Assembly (NCBI GenBank): GCA_022747635.1 | Contig: JAKTNV010000001.1 | Span: 20,837,572-20,901,571 of the forward strand | Direction: 5' to 3' | DNA from: Hetaerina americana | Lineage: Eukaryota; Arthropoda; Insecta; Odonata; Calopterygidae | DNA: 64,000 nt | Shown: in pieces, positions 1 to 11,559 of the stretch | How positions within the stretch are numbered: position 1 is the first letter of the stretch | Layout: every line of letters starts with the position of its first letter | Translations under genes and position numbers: made by a program | Notes under the pieces: generated by a model | Databases searched by the model: none | What the model was told of the DNA's origin: nothing | What the model saw: the letters and a program-made list of their open reading frames with translations, nothing else

Positions 1-500
1 GTGATTAAATTGCTAGTGCATTATATGCATTGGTATTGAAAATATATGTACCCAATCATCTAAAAAAATCATTCAGTCTTGGACAATTAACTTTGTTTTT
101 AATTTTTCCATTATGTCTGTGAGCTTGATTTTATTTTTCTATTTTGATAAAATTTAAATGACCATCAAATACTCATGAGAACTTTATTTATTTATTTATA
201 GGCAAAGCCTTTAATAATGGCAACATACTCTACATCTTGTAACAGAAACCCATGGCAAACAAGGTACTAATAAACAAGAGCATTATGAGACCTCCATAAG
301 GTGTATAAAGAGGTGAGCAATGGGAAAAGTTGCCTTAATGCCCAGTATGTGGAATGATACACTGAATTACTGCATATTTTCTTTAATACAGAGGTAATCT
401 TTTGAGTTGAAAACAATTACACCCCCTTTTTGTGGCTATGACATTTTTATCAGTAAAAAAATCTCATTCATATTTTGATAAGCTACTTCAATCTTTACTT
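1..500. other. AT-rich sequence, no recognised gene
   Basis: No supported gene or RNA. A short TTTA run lies near 185-200. The rest is AT-rich non-repetitive sequence without a convincing open frame. Confidence 0.5.
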
Positions 501-519
501 GTACATATTTTCCAATCTC

Positions 520-1480
520 TTTTCATCGTTGGTTAAATGCCTTATCCTTACCTTCCTCATCCTCCCCTGCCTAATTCATCCTATTTTCTATCACTGTCTT
601 CAGTAATGCTTGCAATCCATCCGCTGGGTGACAAACTAATGCTTAAAATTTGAAAATTTAACTGAGTTAATCAACTGGTTGCATTCTATTGTTCCTTTCC
701 CCTGAATATTCCTTTGTCATTTTCTAAATCCTTTTCTTGGTGATCCTAAATAATACCTTATCTGCATGCAAAATGAGACTCAGGATACTGTGGTCCTCAC
801 ATACAGTTCCTTTCCTTTTTATGGCATGGAAGATTAACTTTGACCAAATGAACTCTTCCAGCCAAAATTGAACTTGATAAATTCTCTCAATTGACCTATA
901 AAAACTTCCATAAATGTTTTAGTAGATCTGCAGGACTTACTTTTCATACAGATTTCTTCAATTTCATTTCCTTAAATTCCTATCCTATCTCGCAATCAAT
1001 ATGCTAGGACCTTAACTATTTTCATTGACCTATTCTTTTTCTTCCTCTAAACTTGTGATCATTTTTTTCAAACAGCTCCTTTAAGCATAGTTTAATCTCT
1101 TCTGAATCTTCTCTGGTTCAATTAATACATAACCTGTGTGCACATGACTAATCGTGTGAATAAATTCATCATCCTTACTTCCCAAAAATTCTTTCTCATT
1201 TTTGTACTGTTCAGTGAATTTACATTGCCTTTGCAAACTCTCCATAATTTTGCTCTGCTCTTTCCACCATGTTTCCTATCTCCTCTATTAATTAGCTACT
1301 TTAGCTGATTATGTTTGTGTTTAGCAAAAACTTTCCTCTCTTCAATTCTTTGCTTGTTTCCTTCCATTTCCTTCTCTCATATATCTTTCCAACCATCTCT
1401 TCCTGAAATCATGGCTTTCCCATTATACTCTCACTCAATCTTCCTGTTGTTTCCTTTGTGGTTTGTGTTATTTATTTTTT
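520..1480 (-). mobile_element. Degraded RTE-like LINE fragment
   Basis: Two blocks read, on the minus strand, like the RTE element at 6.56-9.85 kb. Positions 520-650 resemble its 3' region fused by deletion to the reverse-transcriptase region; 1020-1480 resemble the stretch between endonuclease and reverse transcriptase (compare 8330-8600). Many stops and indels; no open frame survives. The sequence between the blocks (650-1010) is probably a decayed remainder of the same element. Identified by alignment by eye to the better copies. Confidence 0.5.
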
Positions 1481-1589
1481 GAGGGGCTCTCCCCTTCTTC
1501 TACCGTACACATTCCTTTGTCTAACTCAGAATCAGTGGTGTAGTCACAGGGGAGTGAGAGGGGATGTTTGGATGTTGCTTACCAGGATT

Positions 1590-2150
1590 GATACATTCAC
1601 TCAAATGTCTTTGAAGTAGCACCCTTGTGTGTCCACACACTGCTAACAGTGGTTTTCTCATGCCTTGTATGCCTTCTGGAAGGTGGAGCCAGGAATGCTG
1701 CTAAGCTGTCTCACCATGGCTTGATGTCACGCTTCCACCAATGTGACATCCTTTCAGCACGGATCTGAGGCGGGGGAAGAGGAAGAAGTCTGATGGAGCA
1801 TTTTCTACGAAATTTGGGTCCTCAATCACATGGTCGCGAAGCTCTTGGCAGATCTGGGTCCGTGTTTCCTTTCTTTATACCAGAGCACTCCTGGCACCAA
1901 CTTTAAACACACCTTTCTCATGCCAATGTTTTCTGTCACAAGTCAATGCACATCACTTTTAGGGAAGCTAAGTTCATCAGAAACCATGTGAACACTTAAT
2001 CTGTGACCCATGTCCAACAAATCCTTCACTCTTGCATGATTTTCATCACTTTTTGAAGCCAAAGGGCGTCCTGAACATTCAGCATCTTCAACATCTTCTC
2101 CTTCCTCCTTCAACAATGGCCATCACCATTTTAAGATTATTTTCATGCAA
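1590..2150 (-). pseudogene. Mariner-type transposase, internally deleted
   Basis: On the minus strand the translation carries the N-terminal helix-turn-helix part of a mariner transposase (GRPLASKSDENHARVKDLL, then RLSVHMVSDEL and IGMRKVCLKLVP), then a segment like QELRDHVIEDPNF, and then directly APSDFFLFPRL and a C-terminal CVDTQGCYFK. The middle of the enzyme, which would hold the first two catalytic aspartates, is missing, and in-frame stops interrupt the rest. The family is well known (Tc1/mariner cut-and-paste DDE transposase). The copy lies at the outer edge of inverted-duplication block Q. It is not functional, and its subfamily differs from the mariner at 63.3 kb. Confidence 0.75.
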
Positions 2151-3240
2151 TGCTCAACGAGGACAGGTACGCTGTTACTAGTTAATATTAATAATAAATA
2201 GGTCATTAAGGATGACTATACAGACACATTCATTCAGTCCATGCTCTTGTTGTTGATAAAATTTCTCAATCCAAGTACTTCACTTGCTTTGCCAGCTCAG
2301 TCATGAAATTGGCCAATGCTTGCCCAATATTTATTGCCCCTCATCTGTGTCATGTACTCTAGCTCAAACGCTGCCAAAGATTTTTTCCTAGCATTGAACT
2401 TCACAAATATGTTACATAATTATTTTTTTAAATGTAGTATGTATTCAAATGGATGAAACTTTTAATGGTAGTCAACACAATTTATTTTTCAAATAAGAGA
2501 ATTTTTTGAGTGTTTATAGTTTTTTATTGATAAAAAAATAAATGTACATAGGTATCTAAAACTAAGTTGTGTTTTGACTGAAGCATATTTATAAGCGAGT
2601 TTAATGCTTTGAATTTAACAGGAAGGCTTACATGATTGTATTTTCTTAGTTTCAGTGATGGTTCAAGGGCTATTTTATGTCCATTTGCACAGTTGGCATT
2701 TTCAAATGCCAAATTTTGATAAATACCACACTAAGTCAGGATAAAATTTTAAATTATAATTTCCTCTGCTCATATTTCACAGCCACATGCTTCACATTAT
2801 CAATTTTATTATTAGTCTTAACTGTATTTTATTTGGTTTTAATTTAGTATTCTTTTTTACAGCAGAATACATAACTTCATTCAGACTTACCAGAATTAAT
2901 TTTTTCTGTGCTATAAATATCTACGAAATTTACAATCTTACATTTACAATGAATAATTGTAATTTTACCCTCCATTAAATAATGGACATGTACACATTAT
3001 CTTGCAGTATATTAAAGTTGTTTCTGTCCATACACTGTTGTTCACATTTCATCCTCGTCTCTCTTAGTACATCATCTTCCATGCCAGAGTCTTCTTCCTC
3101 ACACAACATATTTATTCCCTTTTTACATCCTAAATCTTCTTCCTCTTTTCATATTTTTTATTTCCACACTTAACATTTAGGTGAAGATACAAATATAGTC
3201 TTGCTTACTTCTCTCTGAAAAAAGAAGCAAAAAATATCTT
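2110..3240 (-). repeat. Segmental duplication block Q, left inverted copy
   Basis: Read on the minus strand this aligns along its length with 14190-15260 and with 16370-17590 on the plus strand. Shared landmarks include a T-rich tract ending TTTTTTCAG, a stretch like CTCTGGCATGGAAGATGAT, and a segment encoding NGHKIALEP. A 62-codon open frame (2524-2712, minus) covers the last of these and is closed by stops in the other copies. Function unknown; the unit could be part of a decayed host gene or of an unrecognised repeat. The mariner remnant lies just outside its edge. Confidence 0.75.
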
Positions 3241-3394
3241 ATAAATGCATCTTCAGAATTTTAAATAAATCACTAATAATCATTATTCAAACTACTTTCT
3301 CACATGCTGCGCATTCTACAAATATATGCCAAACTTGGGAATAGATATTTTAGTTGTAATTGTGAATATGAAAATCAAAATAAATTATATAGCA

Positions 3395-3405
3395 TAAGTA
3401 GGTGT
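3395..3405. repeat. Target-site duplication, left copy (SINE1)
   Basis: TAAGTAGGTGT, repeated perfectly at 3691-3701. It brackets the SINE and fixes both element ends. Confidence 0.9.
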
Positions 3406-3690
3406 TGTGGGTCGTGGTAGTCCAGTGGGTAGAGCATTGGACTGCTGACCAGAGGGTCCCGGGTTCGATTCCTGGGCAAGCACTCTGGGCACCTGCAGCT
3501 CTCCTCAAGCTAAAGTGATTTTTTGGGTAGCAGGTCTTCCTGGGAAACCATAAGTGGCACAGGGAAAGGAACTGGCCCCCCTACCCTGATGTGTGAATTT
3601 TCACAGCCCGTATAGGGCTTAATACTGGGTGATCTCTACCATCACCTACTAAACCGACCTTCGGGTTGATTACTGTGTTTATGGTTTTTT
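3406..3690 (+). mobile_element. SINE1, tRNA-derived, full length
   Basis: A 285-bp short interspersed element flanked by a perfect 11-bp target-site duplication. The head has Pol III internal promoter boxes: an A-box-like TAGTCCAGTGGG (about 3418-3429) and a B box GGTTCGATTCC (3462-3472). The body is shared with copies at 23.03, 37.64 and 52.11 kb, and the 3' end is AACCGACCTTCGGGTTGAT followed by TTACTGTGTTTATGG and a T run. It codes for nothing and depends on a LINE for mobility. The perfect duplication suggests one of the younger insertions here. Confidence 0.9.
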
Positions 3691-4049
3691 TAAGTAGGTG
3701 TCATGAAAAATTTTAAACAACCAAATAAAAAAATGTTTTCCTGTAGGAGCATGCCTAAAATAAAACATATTGCATCCACTTCTTACCTACTACAGAGGAC
3801 TTGACACTGAAGTTATTGTCAAGCTAAGGTGAAGATCTATTTATATTCCTTTCATACTTCTGCAAAAAACAGACTAACCTGTATTTACATATAAAAACCT
3901 CTAAATTGATTGTAAAATTAAAGCCCATAATATTGACACAAAGGAGTTGTAAATGGTAATTATTTCTGGATGAAATGTTCCTTTTTTTTAGTTGCCCTTG
4001 TCTCAAATATGTATGGTTTTGTATTTTAAAAATGTACACAAATAAGCAC

Positions 4050-5910
4050 TGAAATAAAAAATCTCTATTAGTAATACCGAGTGAGACATTAAATTATACT
4101 GGAACAGATCCTGTCACAGGCCTTTTTCTTCATTGAAGGGATTGAAGAAGTAAATGTTTTACAAGGTAAGTTATGCACTGAGACCGCTTGACGCAGCTGA
4201 TATCTGTACTCCATGGAGTATACATATTAGGTATGCATAATAAGGTATGTATGTATTGTATAAGGTATGTGCTTTGTTTGAACAGTCTCCACTAACATAC
4301 TCCAATGTACTCACTAAAGACGTAAGAAAATTGATCTGTAATTCTCAAAATGGAAGGAGCAGTGAAAGTTTTTTTTTCCAGAAAAAAGTTTCCAGTAAAT
4401 GAAATCATTGAAAATAGTTCATGCATTGTCAATGTTAAATATAGAGAACTATGTATTGAAATATGAGAAATGGATAAACTTAAAAGCTTAAGATAAAACA
4501 TCAAAGTTGGTATAGAAAAGACTTTCTGATTCCTTTGGAAACTTGGGATATCCAGACTAAAGGAAAGCGATAGCCACCATTTTAAGAAGAGTAAAAAGTA
4601 ACAATATTACAATTTGAAAATATTACTATTATGGTGAGTTATATATTACCAATCAAAACAAAAAGTATTGAAATTGTGAGATAAACACTAGTCGAACATT
4701 CATTCAAGTAATTAGCATAAATAAAAACAGAAGTTATAGGAAGGTAATAATTTTCAATCAACTACAAATATTTAGGATAATATTCACTCATTGAAGTAAT
4801 TCACTCATTGAGTGAATATTCAACCTTGTGTGGTTTAAAAATTGCTAGAATTTAATTTATTCAAAAAACTAGTCGTTAGAGATGATATTGTAATTCAGTA
4901 TGAAAATTCACGAATGTTATGTATTTTAAATTTATAATTTTAAAGCTGAGAAGCCATCAGTGCCTTAAGAAATTAATTATTTTCAAATTAACATATATTA
5001 TGCCAGAGCAGTGTGGTTCTTGTTGTGTAAAATTGCTAAGCAGAATTTTAATTTTTCAAAAAAATATTATTTCACGGGAGGAAGCATTCCCAGTCCCTAG
5101 TAAGTCCTTTCCTATATTTTATACAATGAGTATTTACTTTCATACATTTTCGACAATTTTCCAAGAAGAAATAAGCGAGAAAAAGGCGTTTCAATGAGCT
5201 TATCACTCGACGTTCCCGCTGAGCGTAAGATCAAAAGTGATTTTTTGCTTAAAAACGTGGTCAGAAGCGAGGAATCAGGCTGTTCAAGGTCGTGGAGTGG
5301 GGAATCCGGGGTACCGAGGGTCGCCGAAGGTTGCCCGAAGGTCATAGGAGGTTGCTCCAAGGTCGGGAAAGGACGATCCTGGGAGTCAAACGGAACGGGC
5401 ATTTGATGCAAGGCAACAATACGGGAAAAGACAAATGAATAAAGAGAAACGGATATTAAAATAGTAATCGAGCTGAAACTCGCGAACCCTAACGAGTAGA
5501 GTGGAAATGAATGTGTCACATCGAAGAGGAAAATGACACACATTTTTCTGCAGAAATACCTGACAATGTAATGCTAATGTGAGGTAAAATATTAATACTA
5601 TCGTATATTAATAATGCGCTTATACTTTCGAGCGACTCAATAGCATAGAGCGGCCGGCGCGTGCGGGCTGAGCAGGGCAAAAAGAGAAAGTTTTTGGTGT
5701 CCTTGGGACGATCCTTACGCTTCAAGACAGATAACGGCAGCAAAAATCAATCTTTATGATGTTACTATACATTTGCTTTAGCACGTTTAAACAATAGGCA
5801 GCGCGCACCATTTTAAAATAAATCAATTGTTAATTCAGCCGAATTTAGTGGACATTGCAGCGTGTCTATTAACCGTTTCCATAGTTAATCAGAGGAATAA
5901 ATAATTGAAT
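4050..5910 (-). repeat. Segmental duplication block P, left inverted copy
   Basis: The reverse complement aligns nearly continuously with 11560-13370. It contains two overlapping open frames on the minus strand: 75 codons (5516-5743, ending CVSFSSSM) and 143 codons (5112-5543, starting MCVIFLFDV). The right arm has the same pair in the same arrangement. The part around 5200-5750 is more GC-rich than the rest. No domain is recognised; hydrophobic stretches near the start of the second frame may simply reflect T-rich DNA. It may be a duplicated promoter or transcript start, or a non-coding repeat. Confidence 0.75.
4779..4820. repeat. Short perfect inverted repeat
   Basis: AATATTCACTCA at 4779-4790 is the exact reverse complement of TGAGTGAATATT at 4809-4820, giving a 12-bp stem with an 18-nt loop. 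TTCACTCATTGA also occurs twice directly inside it. It lies inside block P. No function is assigned. Confidence 0.8.
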
Positions 5911-6535
5911 TACTTAACGGGGTGAAACCTTAATTAGCGGGTGGGGTAAGAGAAGCCCTAACCCTGGGTAGCCGTTTAATTACGCTCGTTGAAAGAAAAT
6001 AGAGAGAAGGAGTCACTTACTTTCGAGAGGCTGCGACAATGGCTGTTCAGGACTTAGCACGGGTGTTATCGTAAGAAATCAAGGAAAAAGTCAAACGAGG
6101 AAAATAGAGCACAGTTCTCATTTAAAAATTTTAAACCTTTCAAAGCCCAAAATAGGAGAATTACTCGTAATCATCTATTGAGGAACGCTGTTGGTGATTT
6201 GTCTTATGAAAGCAAATGCAGCAGGAAAATGTAGGTAACTACTTGCCAGTGCTATATTGCCACAAATATTAAAACCCTTGGAAGCTTTGCAGCAGCTATG
6301 TTCTAGTCATAATCTCTGTCCGATTAAAGGAGTATGGATGTTCCCGTAGTTTTTTAGCTCTTGAGCGTTTCACATGACAAAATGGGACATATGAAGGACG
6401 ATGTTGCCAAACTTATAAATTATACGATATTAGTATTTCTTTGAATTTGTGGGAATTAACCAAAATGCAATTTGTTATTCTCCATAGCTATTAATACCGA
6501 ACTACACGTTTCAATGCCTATGCATCATCTTCATT
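5910..6535. other. Spacer of the inverted duplication, no gene seen
   Basis: Unique-looking sequence between the inner end of left block P and the RTE 3' tail. No convincing frame, RNA or repeat recognised. Confidence 0.4.
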
Positions 6536-6619
6536 TATAATATTATTATTATTATAGTCAATATGTTTGTTGAGGTAGGATTTGGATTGGCACAAATTAT
6601 CAAATAAATATCTGGTCTC

Positions 6620-6983
6620 TCCTAACAAAACACAACCCAACACCCTACTCTATAACAAGCCCCCCTTCATCCTAGTCTACTTCCTTCCTTCATTCCGTCC
6701 AACATCATTATCCTATGCCTCCCTCTTCCTCGTTTTCATGACATTCTCCCCTCCATAACAGTCTTCAACATCCCACCGCCAAATCAATATGCTTTGCATT
6801 CTTGTCTTTAGTCTCCTTAGAATTTCTACCAGCAATCCCCTCTACTCCCCCGCCATGCATAAAATCATTCACTTCCCTTCCTGTCCACTTAATCTTCTCC
6901 ATCCTTCTCCACATCCACATTTCAAAATCCTCCAGTCTACCTCTTTCATCCTGCTTCAGTGACCATGTTTCTGCGCTGCACAT
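6620..6983 (-). pseudogene. RTE LINE C-terminal region
   Basis: The translation has the typical RTE tail: ETWSLKQDERGRLEDFEMW followed by RRMEKIKWTGR (6765-6983), then a decayed stretch ending in a basic RGRGRHRI and LDGMKEG. The same tail recurs, much eroded, at 27.7, 55.3, 56.3, 58.6 and 61.5 kb, so it is a useful family marker. Confidence 0.8.
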
Positions 6984-7098
6984 AACTAGGCTTCATATCA
7001 AATTTTTAATGAGCTTTTTCTCATTGACATTATTCAACGTCCCTATCATCCATTTCCTCCTCCTTGGTAAAGCTTCTTCGCCTAACACAATTCTTCTC

Positions 7099-8163
7099 CT
7101 AATTTCCCCTAAAACTTTGACGAATTTGGTCCATAATACTTCCGAGATACGCCAACTGTTCCACCTGCTCTAGGTTTAACCCACCTATTTTAATTTTAAA
7201 GTTCACCTTCCTCCTCTTGGATAGCCCCATAACCTTAGTTTTATTAATTTTGATTCTCATCCCATTTCTATCGCTGTGCGTTTCCAATTCATTCATAAAT
7301 GCTTGCAACGCCTTGGCTGACTGACAAATCAAAGCTTGGTCGTCAGCAAACCTAACTAATTTTAAGAATTCCCCTCCGACTTTCATTCCTACCTCCAGTT
7401 CTTCCCATACCTCTTTAATCATTTCCTACGCATATACGTTAAACAACACCGGTGGTAATGGGCAACCCTGCCTTACACCTCTTCCTAACACTATCCATCC
7501 GGACTCCCCGTTTCCCACTCAAACCTGAGCAGTCTGAGATATGTACAGGTTGCGGATTAGCCTCCTGTCCCTCCAATCTATTCCCATTTTCTGCAATATA
7601 CTCATTAGTTTTTCCCAATTCACTCTATCAAACGCTTTTCAGAACTCTACGAAACTTGCAAATACGCCCTGATTGTATTATATATTCCTCTCTATTAGTG
7701 ATATCATTACAGCAATGGTAACACGCGTACCCCTCCCCTTTCTGAACACAAACTGATCATCCCCTATGTAATCATTTTCCCTACTCTCTATCCTGTTTTT
7801 GATTATTCTGAGAAGAACTTTAGCTGCGTGGGATATGAAACTTATTGTTCTGTAGTTCTCACATGATGTAGCCTTTACCTTTTTCGGAATAGGTACTAAC
7901 ACTGATCTCACAAAGTCTTCCGGCCAAAATCCTTCCTCATAGAAACTTAGAATCAGTCCATATAGACTCTTCCTCCCATATTTTCCTAAACCTTTAAGTA
8001 GTTCAGCAGGAATGTTTTCCACCCTCACGCCAGTATTTGATTTCATTTCCCCCAATTCCCGTTCTATATCATCGTCGAGTATGCATGCCTCTAAGTTAGC
8101 TTCCTCTACGTCATATTCTCTTTCTATTTCTACCCCTGCTGGCCTAAGTTCTTTACCATACAT
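7099..8163 (-). pseudogene. RTE LINE reverse transcriptase
   Basis: Upstream frame 7678-8163 reads IPAELLKGLG, LVPIPKKVKATSCENYRTIS and FRKGRGT, matching the fingers and palm start of RTE reverse transcriptases. A frameshifted middle encodes KAFDRVNWEKL and GVRQGCPLPPVLFN. Frame 7099-7422 holds the catalytic box as FADD (near 7350) and the thumb region MRIKINKTKVM. The usual enzyme copies the element's own RNA at a nicked target. Several stops and frameshifts make this copy inactive. Confidence 0.87.
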
Positions 8164-8254
8164 TTCTTATATATATTCCTTCCATCTCTCTTGTATCTTT
8201 TGCTTAAATTATTTACCCGACTAATCTCTAACTGTTAACACACATCTTCCCCAA

Positions 8255-8634
8255 TTACTTCCTGATACTTTTTCCACCTTCTTCTACGAACGCACCAATT
8301 TCTGGCTTCTCGGAGCGCTCGTATAGTGCACCAATTTCACCCTTCCTCTGCAAACTTTCCATATTTTCGCACTGCGTCTTCCACCACCCTTTTTTTGCTC
8401 TCTTTGTTACCGGTCTCAATTTATTATTCAATTTTTTAACTTCCATATACCTAACTCTGCATTTGCATTCTTCCATCTCCTTCTTTCGTTTATCTTTCTA
8501 AACATCTCATCCGTGATCCATGGTTTCCTTGTCCTATTAACAGTTCCAACAGTTTCTTTCGCGGTTTTCGATATCCCTTTTTTTATAAATTCCGAGTTTT
8601 CCTCGATAGTACTCCGCTCTTCTCCAACACTCAT
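8255..8634 (-). pseudogene. RTE LINE linker region
   Basis: Minus-strand frames (8255-8476 and 8428-8634) encode the basic linker between endonuclease and reverse transcriptase: EERSTIEENSEFIKKGI, KPWITDEM and INERRRWKNAN. The counterpart in the second element (32749-33129) has the same words. It is out of frame with the flanking domains. Confidence 0.75.
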
Positions 8635-8912
8635 GATTTTCTCTACAGGCTGCTAATACTCCTTCCGTGTAATTCCAATTAATGCTTCTACATTTCATTT
8701 CCTATCCCACCACCCCTGCCTTTTCTTTCAGAATCTGACGCTTCGTTTCAGAACTACAAAATTTTGATCTGGGTCCGAATCCGATACTGGGAAACTGTAC
8801 GAATTGACCTGAACTATATAAATCTGCATTTAACTATATTATTATATAACTGATACCTTTTTGAGTTCCCATGCATCTGCCATGCATACCTCCGCCTTTT
8901 GTGGTGTCTAAA

Positions 8913-9510
8913 TCAAGTGTTGACTAACCCCCGTCTCCTGCAGAACTCAATTGTTTTCTCCCCGCGGTCATTCCTTGTGCCTAAACCGTAGTCCCCGACC
9001 TCATCACCACCTCTTTCTTCGCCTGCCGTCGCATTCCAATCCCCCATCACTATCAATTGTTTCCCTGCAGGAACACACGAGATTATTTGCTCTAACTGAT
9101 CGTATATCCAATCGACTTCCTCCTCCTTATGATTGTTCGAGGGCATGCATACCTGAACAATGACCAAGTTAGTCGGTTCTACTTTTATCTCTACTAGTAC
9201 TATTCAATCCGTTGATTGTTCTATGCTGACTACGCTTATTTCTACCTTTTTCCTCAACATGATGGCAACTTGTTGATGGATATCATCCCCTCCTCTGTAT
9301 ATCACTCTATAACTATCACTCCAGTAATCCCCGCTATCCTTCATAAAATATCTATATTTCCTCTTACCATCTCTTGCTTAATAATCTCTAATTTTCCTGT
9401 CCTCAACATAGTTCTTACATTCCAAGTTCCTATTCTAACTAAATTGGTCTTCTTCTCCTGCATCCTCTGTCCTGTTGCTTGTCAGTTTCCCTTTGCAAGG
9501 GTTTCGTGAG
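8913..9510 (-). pseudogene. RTE LINE apurinic/apyrimidinic endonuclease
   Basis: Frame 8913-9167 has VIVQVCMPSNNHKEEEVD, the catalytic-type GDWNA (near 9044) and GLGTRNDRGEKTIEFC, diagnostic of RTE endonucleases. Upstream, a decayed stretch (9216-9500) matches the start of the domain, which is better preserved in the second element as TGKMENIKRKMERGNIDIL. This domain normally nicks target DNA to prime reverse transcription. Confidence 0.85.
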
Positions 9511-9786
9511 ATGACGACCGCGGAAGCCTCGCCTCTCCCGCTACCGGGGACGACACACGGCCGATTGGGCCTAATCCCGCACTTGCTAGGATTCATTTTC
9601 TCTATACTATCAAAGAAATCTTGGGTTAATAATTGAAGTGGTTACCTCTTTCTGGTGTTTATAAATGACGCCATTACGCAATGCCATTGCAGTCAAGACG
9701 ATTTTGCAGCCGCCTCACTGAGGGGCAGACGCTGCGTGGACTACCTTTCATAAGGCTCCTAACCTAAGACCTACCTGAGATGGGCT

Positions 9787-9824
9787 ACCCCGCCAGGAGC
9801 AATTTTCACTGCTCCTGGTCGGGT
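9787..9824 (-). other. 5'-end RNA hairpin of RTE element
   Basis: CCAGGAGCA (9793-9801) and TGCTCCTGG (9810-9818) form a perfect 9-bp stem with an 8-nt loop; pairing extends outward to 9787/9824 with a G-U pair and one mismatch. The second RTE copy has a shorter hairpin at the equivalent spot (34202-34219), so the structure, not only the sequence, is kept. Confidence 0.7.
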
Positions 9825-9869
9825 CTGAAACAGAGAATCCGTTTAATGTATAAAATTCAGCAAGTTTGT

Positions 9870-10490
9870 CGCGCTTCTTCCTTCACTACTATCATTACCA
9901 TTGCTACGTTAATAGTTGAAACCAAACTTACCCTTGCCTCCATAATTTAAGACGACTGTTGGCTTAATTTATTCGTCGGTATAACTATATGTTGTTCGTT
10001 TGTGATGCGTCGCTTGTTTGTCAACCAAATCTAATAATTGCCCCCTTTGGCGTTCGGACATTGTGGTGACGTTGTGCAACAACAATTCAGTACAAAAACA
10101 ATTTGTGACAATGACATAGCTAATTATATATGTTAAGAAAAGGTGAGATGAATAGTCGTTACGATAGAATTTCAAGGTAACGAGTACGGAAGCCTAGACT
10201 GGTGATGTTGATCTTGTCTTTGATTGTGAAAACGGAGGTAGGTTATTACAATATCAGAGGTCCTGTATTTATTTCAATTGTTGATGTGGTGATGCTGTTT
10301 GTAAATTATGCCGCTGATATTGGGTGTCATATTTGTAAGTATTCAAATAGAGATCAGTACTATGACTATGAAAGCATGGCCCAAGGGTCGTTTTTCCTCA
10401 ATGGAACTTAGCGTTGTTGAGTGTCTTAGGGAAATTGTTCTTAATAATATGCCCACGATAGTGTTTTTATCAATATTTATTGGTTGAAAA
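9870..10490. other. Spacer, no recognised gene
   Basis: Contains a 68-codon minus-strand frame (9969-10175) and a 69-codon plus-strand frame (10202-10411). Neither has a recognisable domain or a duplicate copy in the window. No repeat identified. Confidence 0.4.
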
Positions 10491-10499
10491 TCATTTATT

Positions 10500-10850
10500 T
10501 GATTTTTTTCTGTCGCTGCCTGTCTTGGAGCATAAGGATCGTGTCAAGGTCAACCGAACACTTTCTCTTTTCGCCCCACTCAGGCCGCGCGCGCTGGCCT
10601 GCTCTACACCATTGAGTCGCTCAGAAGTCAAAGCGCATTATTAATATATGAATGTATTAATATTACGACTCACATTATCATTGCATCCATAGGCATCACT
10701 GCAGAGAAAAATGTGTCGTTTTCTCCCTAAATGCGATACAATCACTTCAACTCTAAACGCTAGGTTTCTCGAGTTTCATCACGATTATTCCTTCAATACC
10801 CTTTTCTCTTTACTCATTTGTTTTTCCCAGAATTACATGGATAGGTATCT
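10500..10850 (+). repeat. Third, partial copy of block P
   Basis: Aligns directly with 11710-12050, from the segment around CTGTCTTGGAGCATAAGGAT through the start of the second conserved frame. Frames are disrupted. It sits about 1.2 kb before the right P block in the same orientation, so P has been duplicated in tandem as well as inverted. Confidence 0.75.
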
Positions 10851-10944
10851 AGTGTAGAACATTAATTACGTGTTATTGTTATTTTACTGGTTAAGTAAGA
10901 TTTTTGGTCGACAGAGACTATAAATGCCATGGTGCAATGATTAA

Positions 10945-11135
10945 TTTCTTTTCCTCTCCTTGCAAATAACAACCTTACATCCGTCAACACAATAAACCCT
11001 TCTTCGATTTCACATAACTCCTTTATCACTTCATTCTATCCTATTCCTGCCCATTCTTTCTTAGCCTAACGCCATCCCTTCTTCTATCACAGCCTTCAAC
11101 ATCCCGTTGCCCATCAGAACGCTTTGCTAATCACG
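10945..11135 (-). mobile_element. RTE 3' end fragment
   Basis: Matches the minus-strand 3' end of the RTE at 6.62-6.80 kb, with shared stretches such as CAGCCTTCAACATCCC. Short and non-coding. Confidence 0.6.
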
Positions 11136-11559
11136 TGAAATGAAGCAAACATTATGACTAGAGCGGCTCTAAGAATATGAATAACATTTCGTGTTCTAAA
11201 GCGTCTGTGAATAAAAAAATAAATTAAACTACGTCTCATCTCGGAGAAATTTCATTTAAACTGCCCAGCCTAAACTGACTAAAGACGAATGTAAATCATG
11301 GTAACTATATGTGTATAAAAGATCGGACGCTCCACCTACTAAGATTCACTTCGTGTCTTATTCATCTTGTTCAGGGTAATTTGTGGAAGAGTTCTCGGAA
11401 ATTTATTCTGCCTTGCGGAAAAGACTGACTACAGAATTTATTCAATAAGTCATCATTCTTCTGGGTGGAAGAGTGTCAACATAAAAACTTGGATTTTATC
11501 AAAGGACACCTGAGTTTCTTAAGAGATTAATTAACAGGAAATAATATTAAAAAGAAATC

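Larger units (their letters stand above)
6537..9860 (-). mobile_element. RTE-like non-LTR retrotransposon, near full length, dead
   Basis: A roughly 3.3 kb element on the minus strand. The 5' end is near 9.85 kb and carries a strong hairpin; the 3' end near 6.6 kb abuts a (TTA)n run at 6537-6556, as is usual for RTE elements. Domain order on the minus strand is untranslated leader, apurinic endonuclease (about 9500-8900), linker, reverse transcriptase (about 8160-7100) and a C-terminal region (about 6980-6620). All domains are broken by stops and frameshifts. A second long copy lies at 31.29-34.27 kb. It occupies the spacer of the inverted duplication. Confidence 0.88.

Noticed and set aside
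6802..7173. 123-codon plus-strand frame
   Set aside because: Antisense shadow of the RTE C-terminal and reverse-transcriptase regions.
9969..10175. Minus-strand 68-codon frame with MSERQRGQLLDLVDK, faintly like the start of insect Myb/SANT-like proteins
   Set aside because: Only a few residues fit, the conserved remainder of the domain is missing and there is no donor site before the stop; most likely chance.
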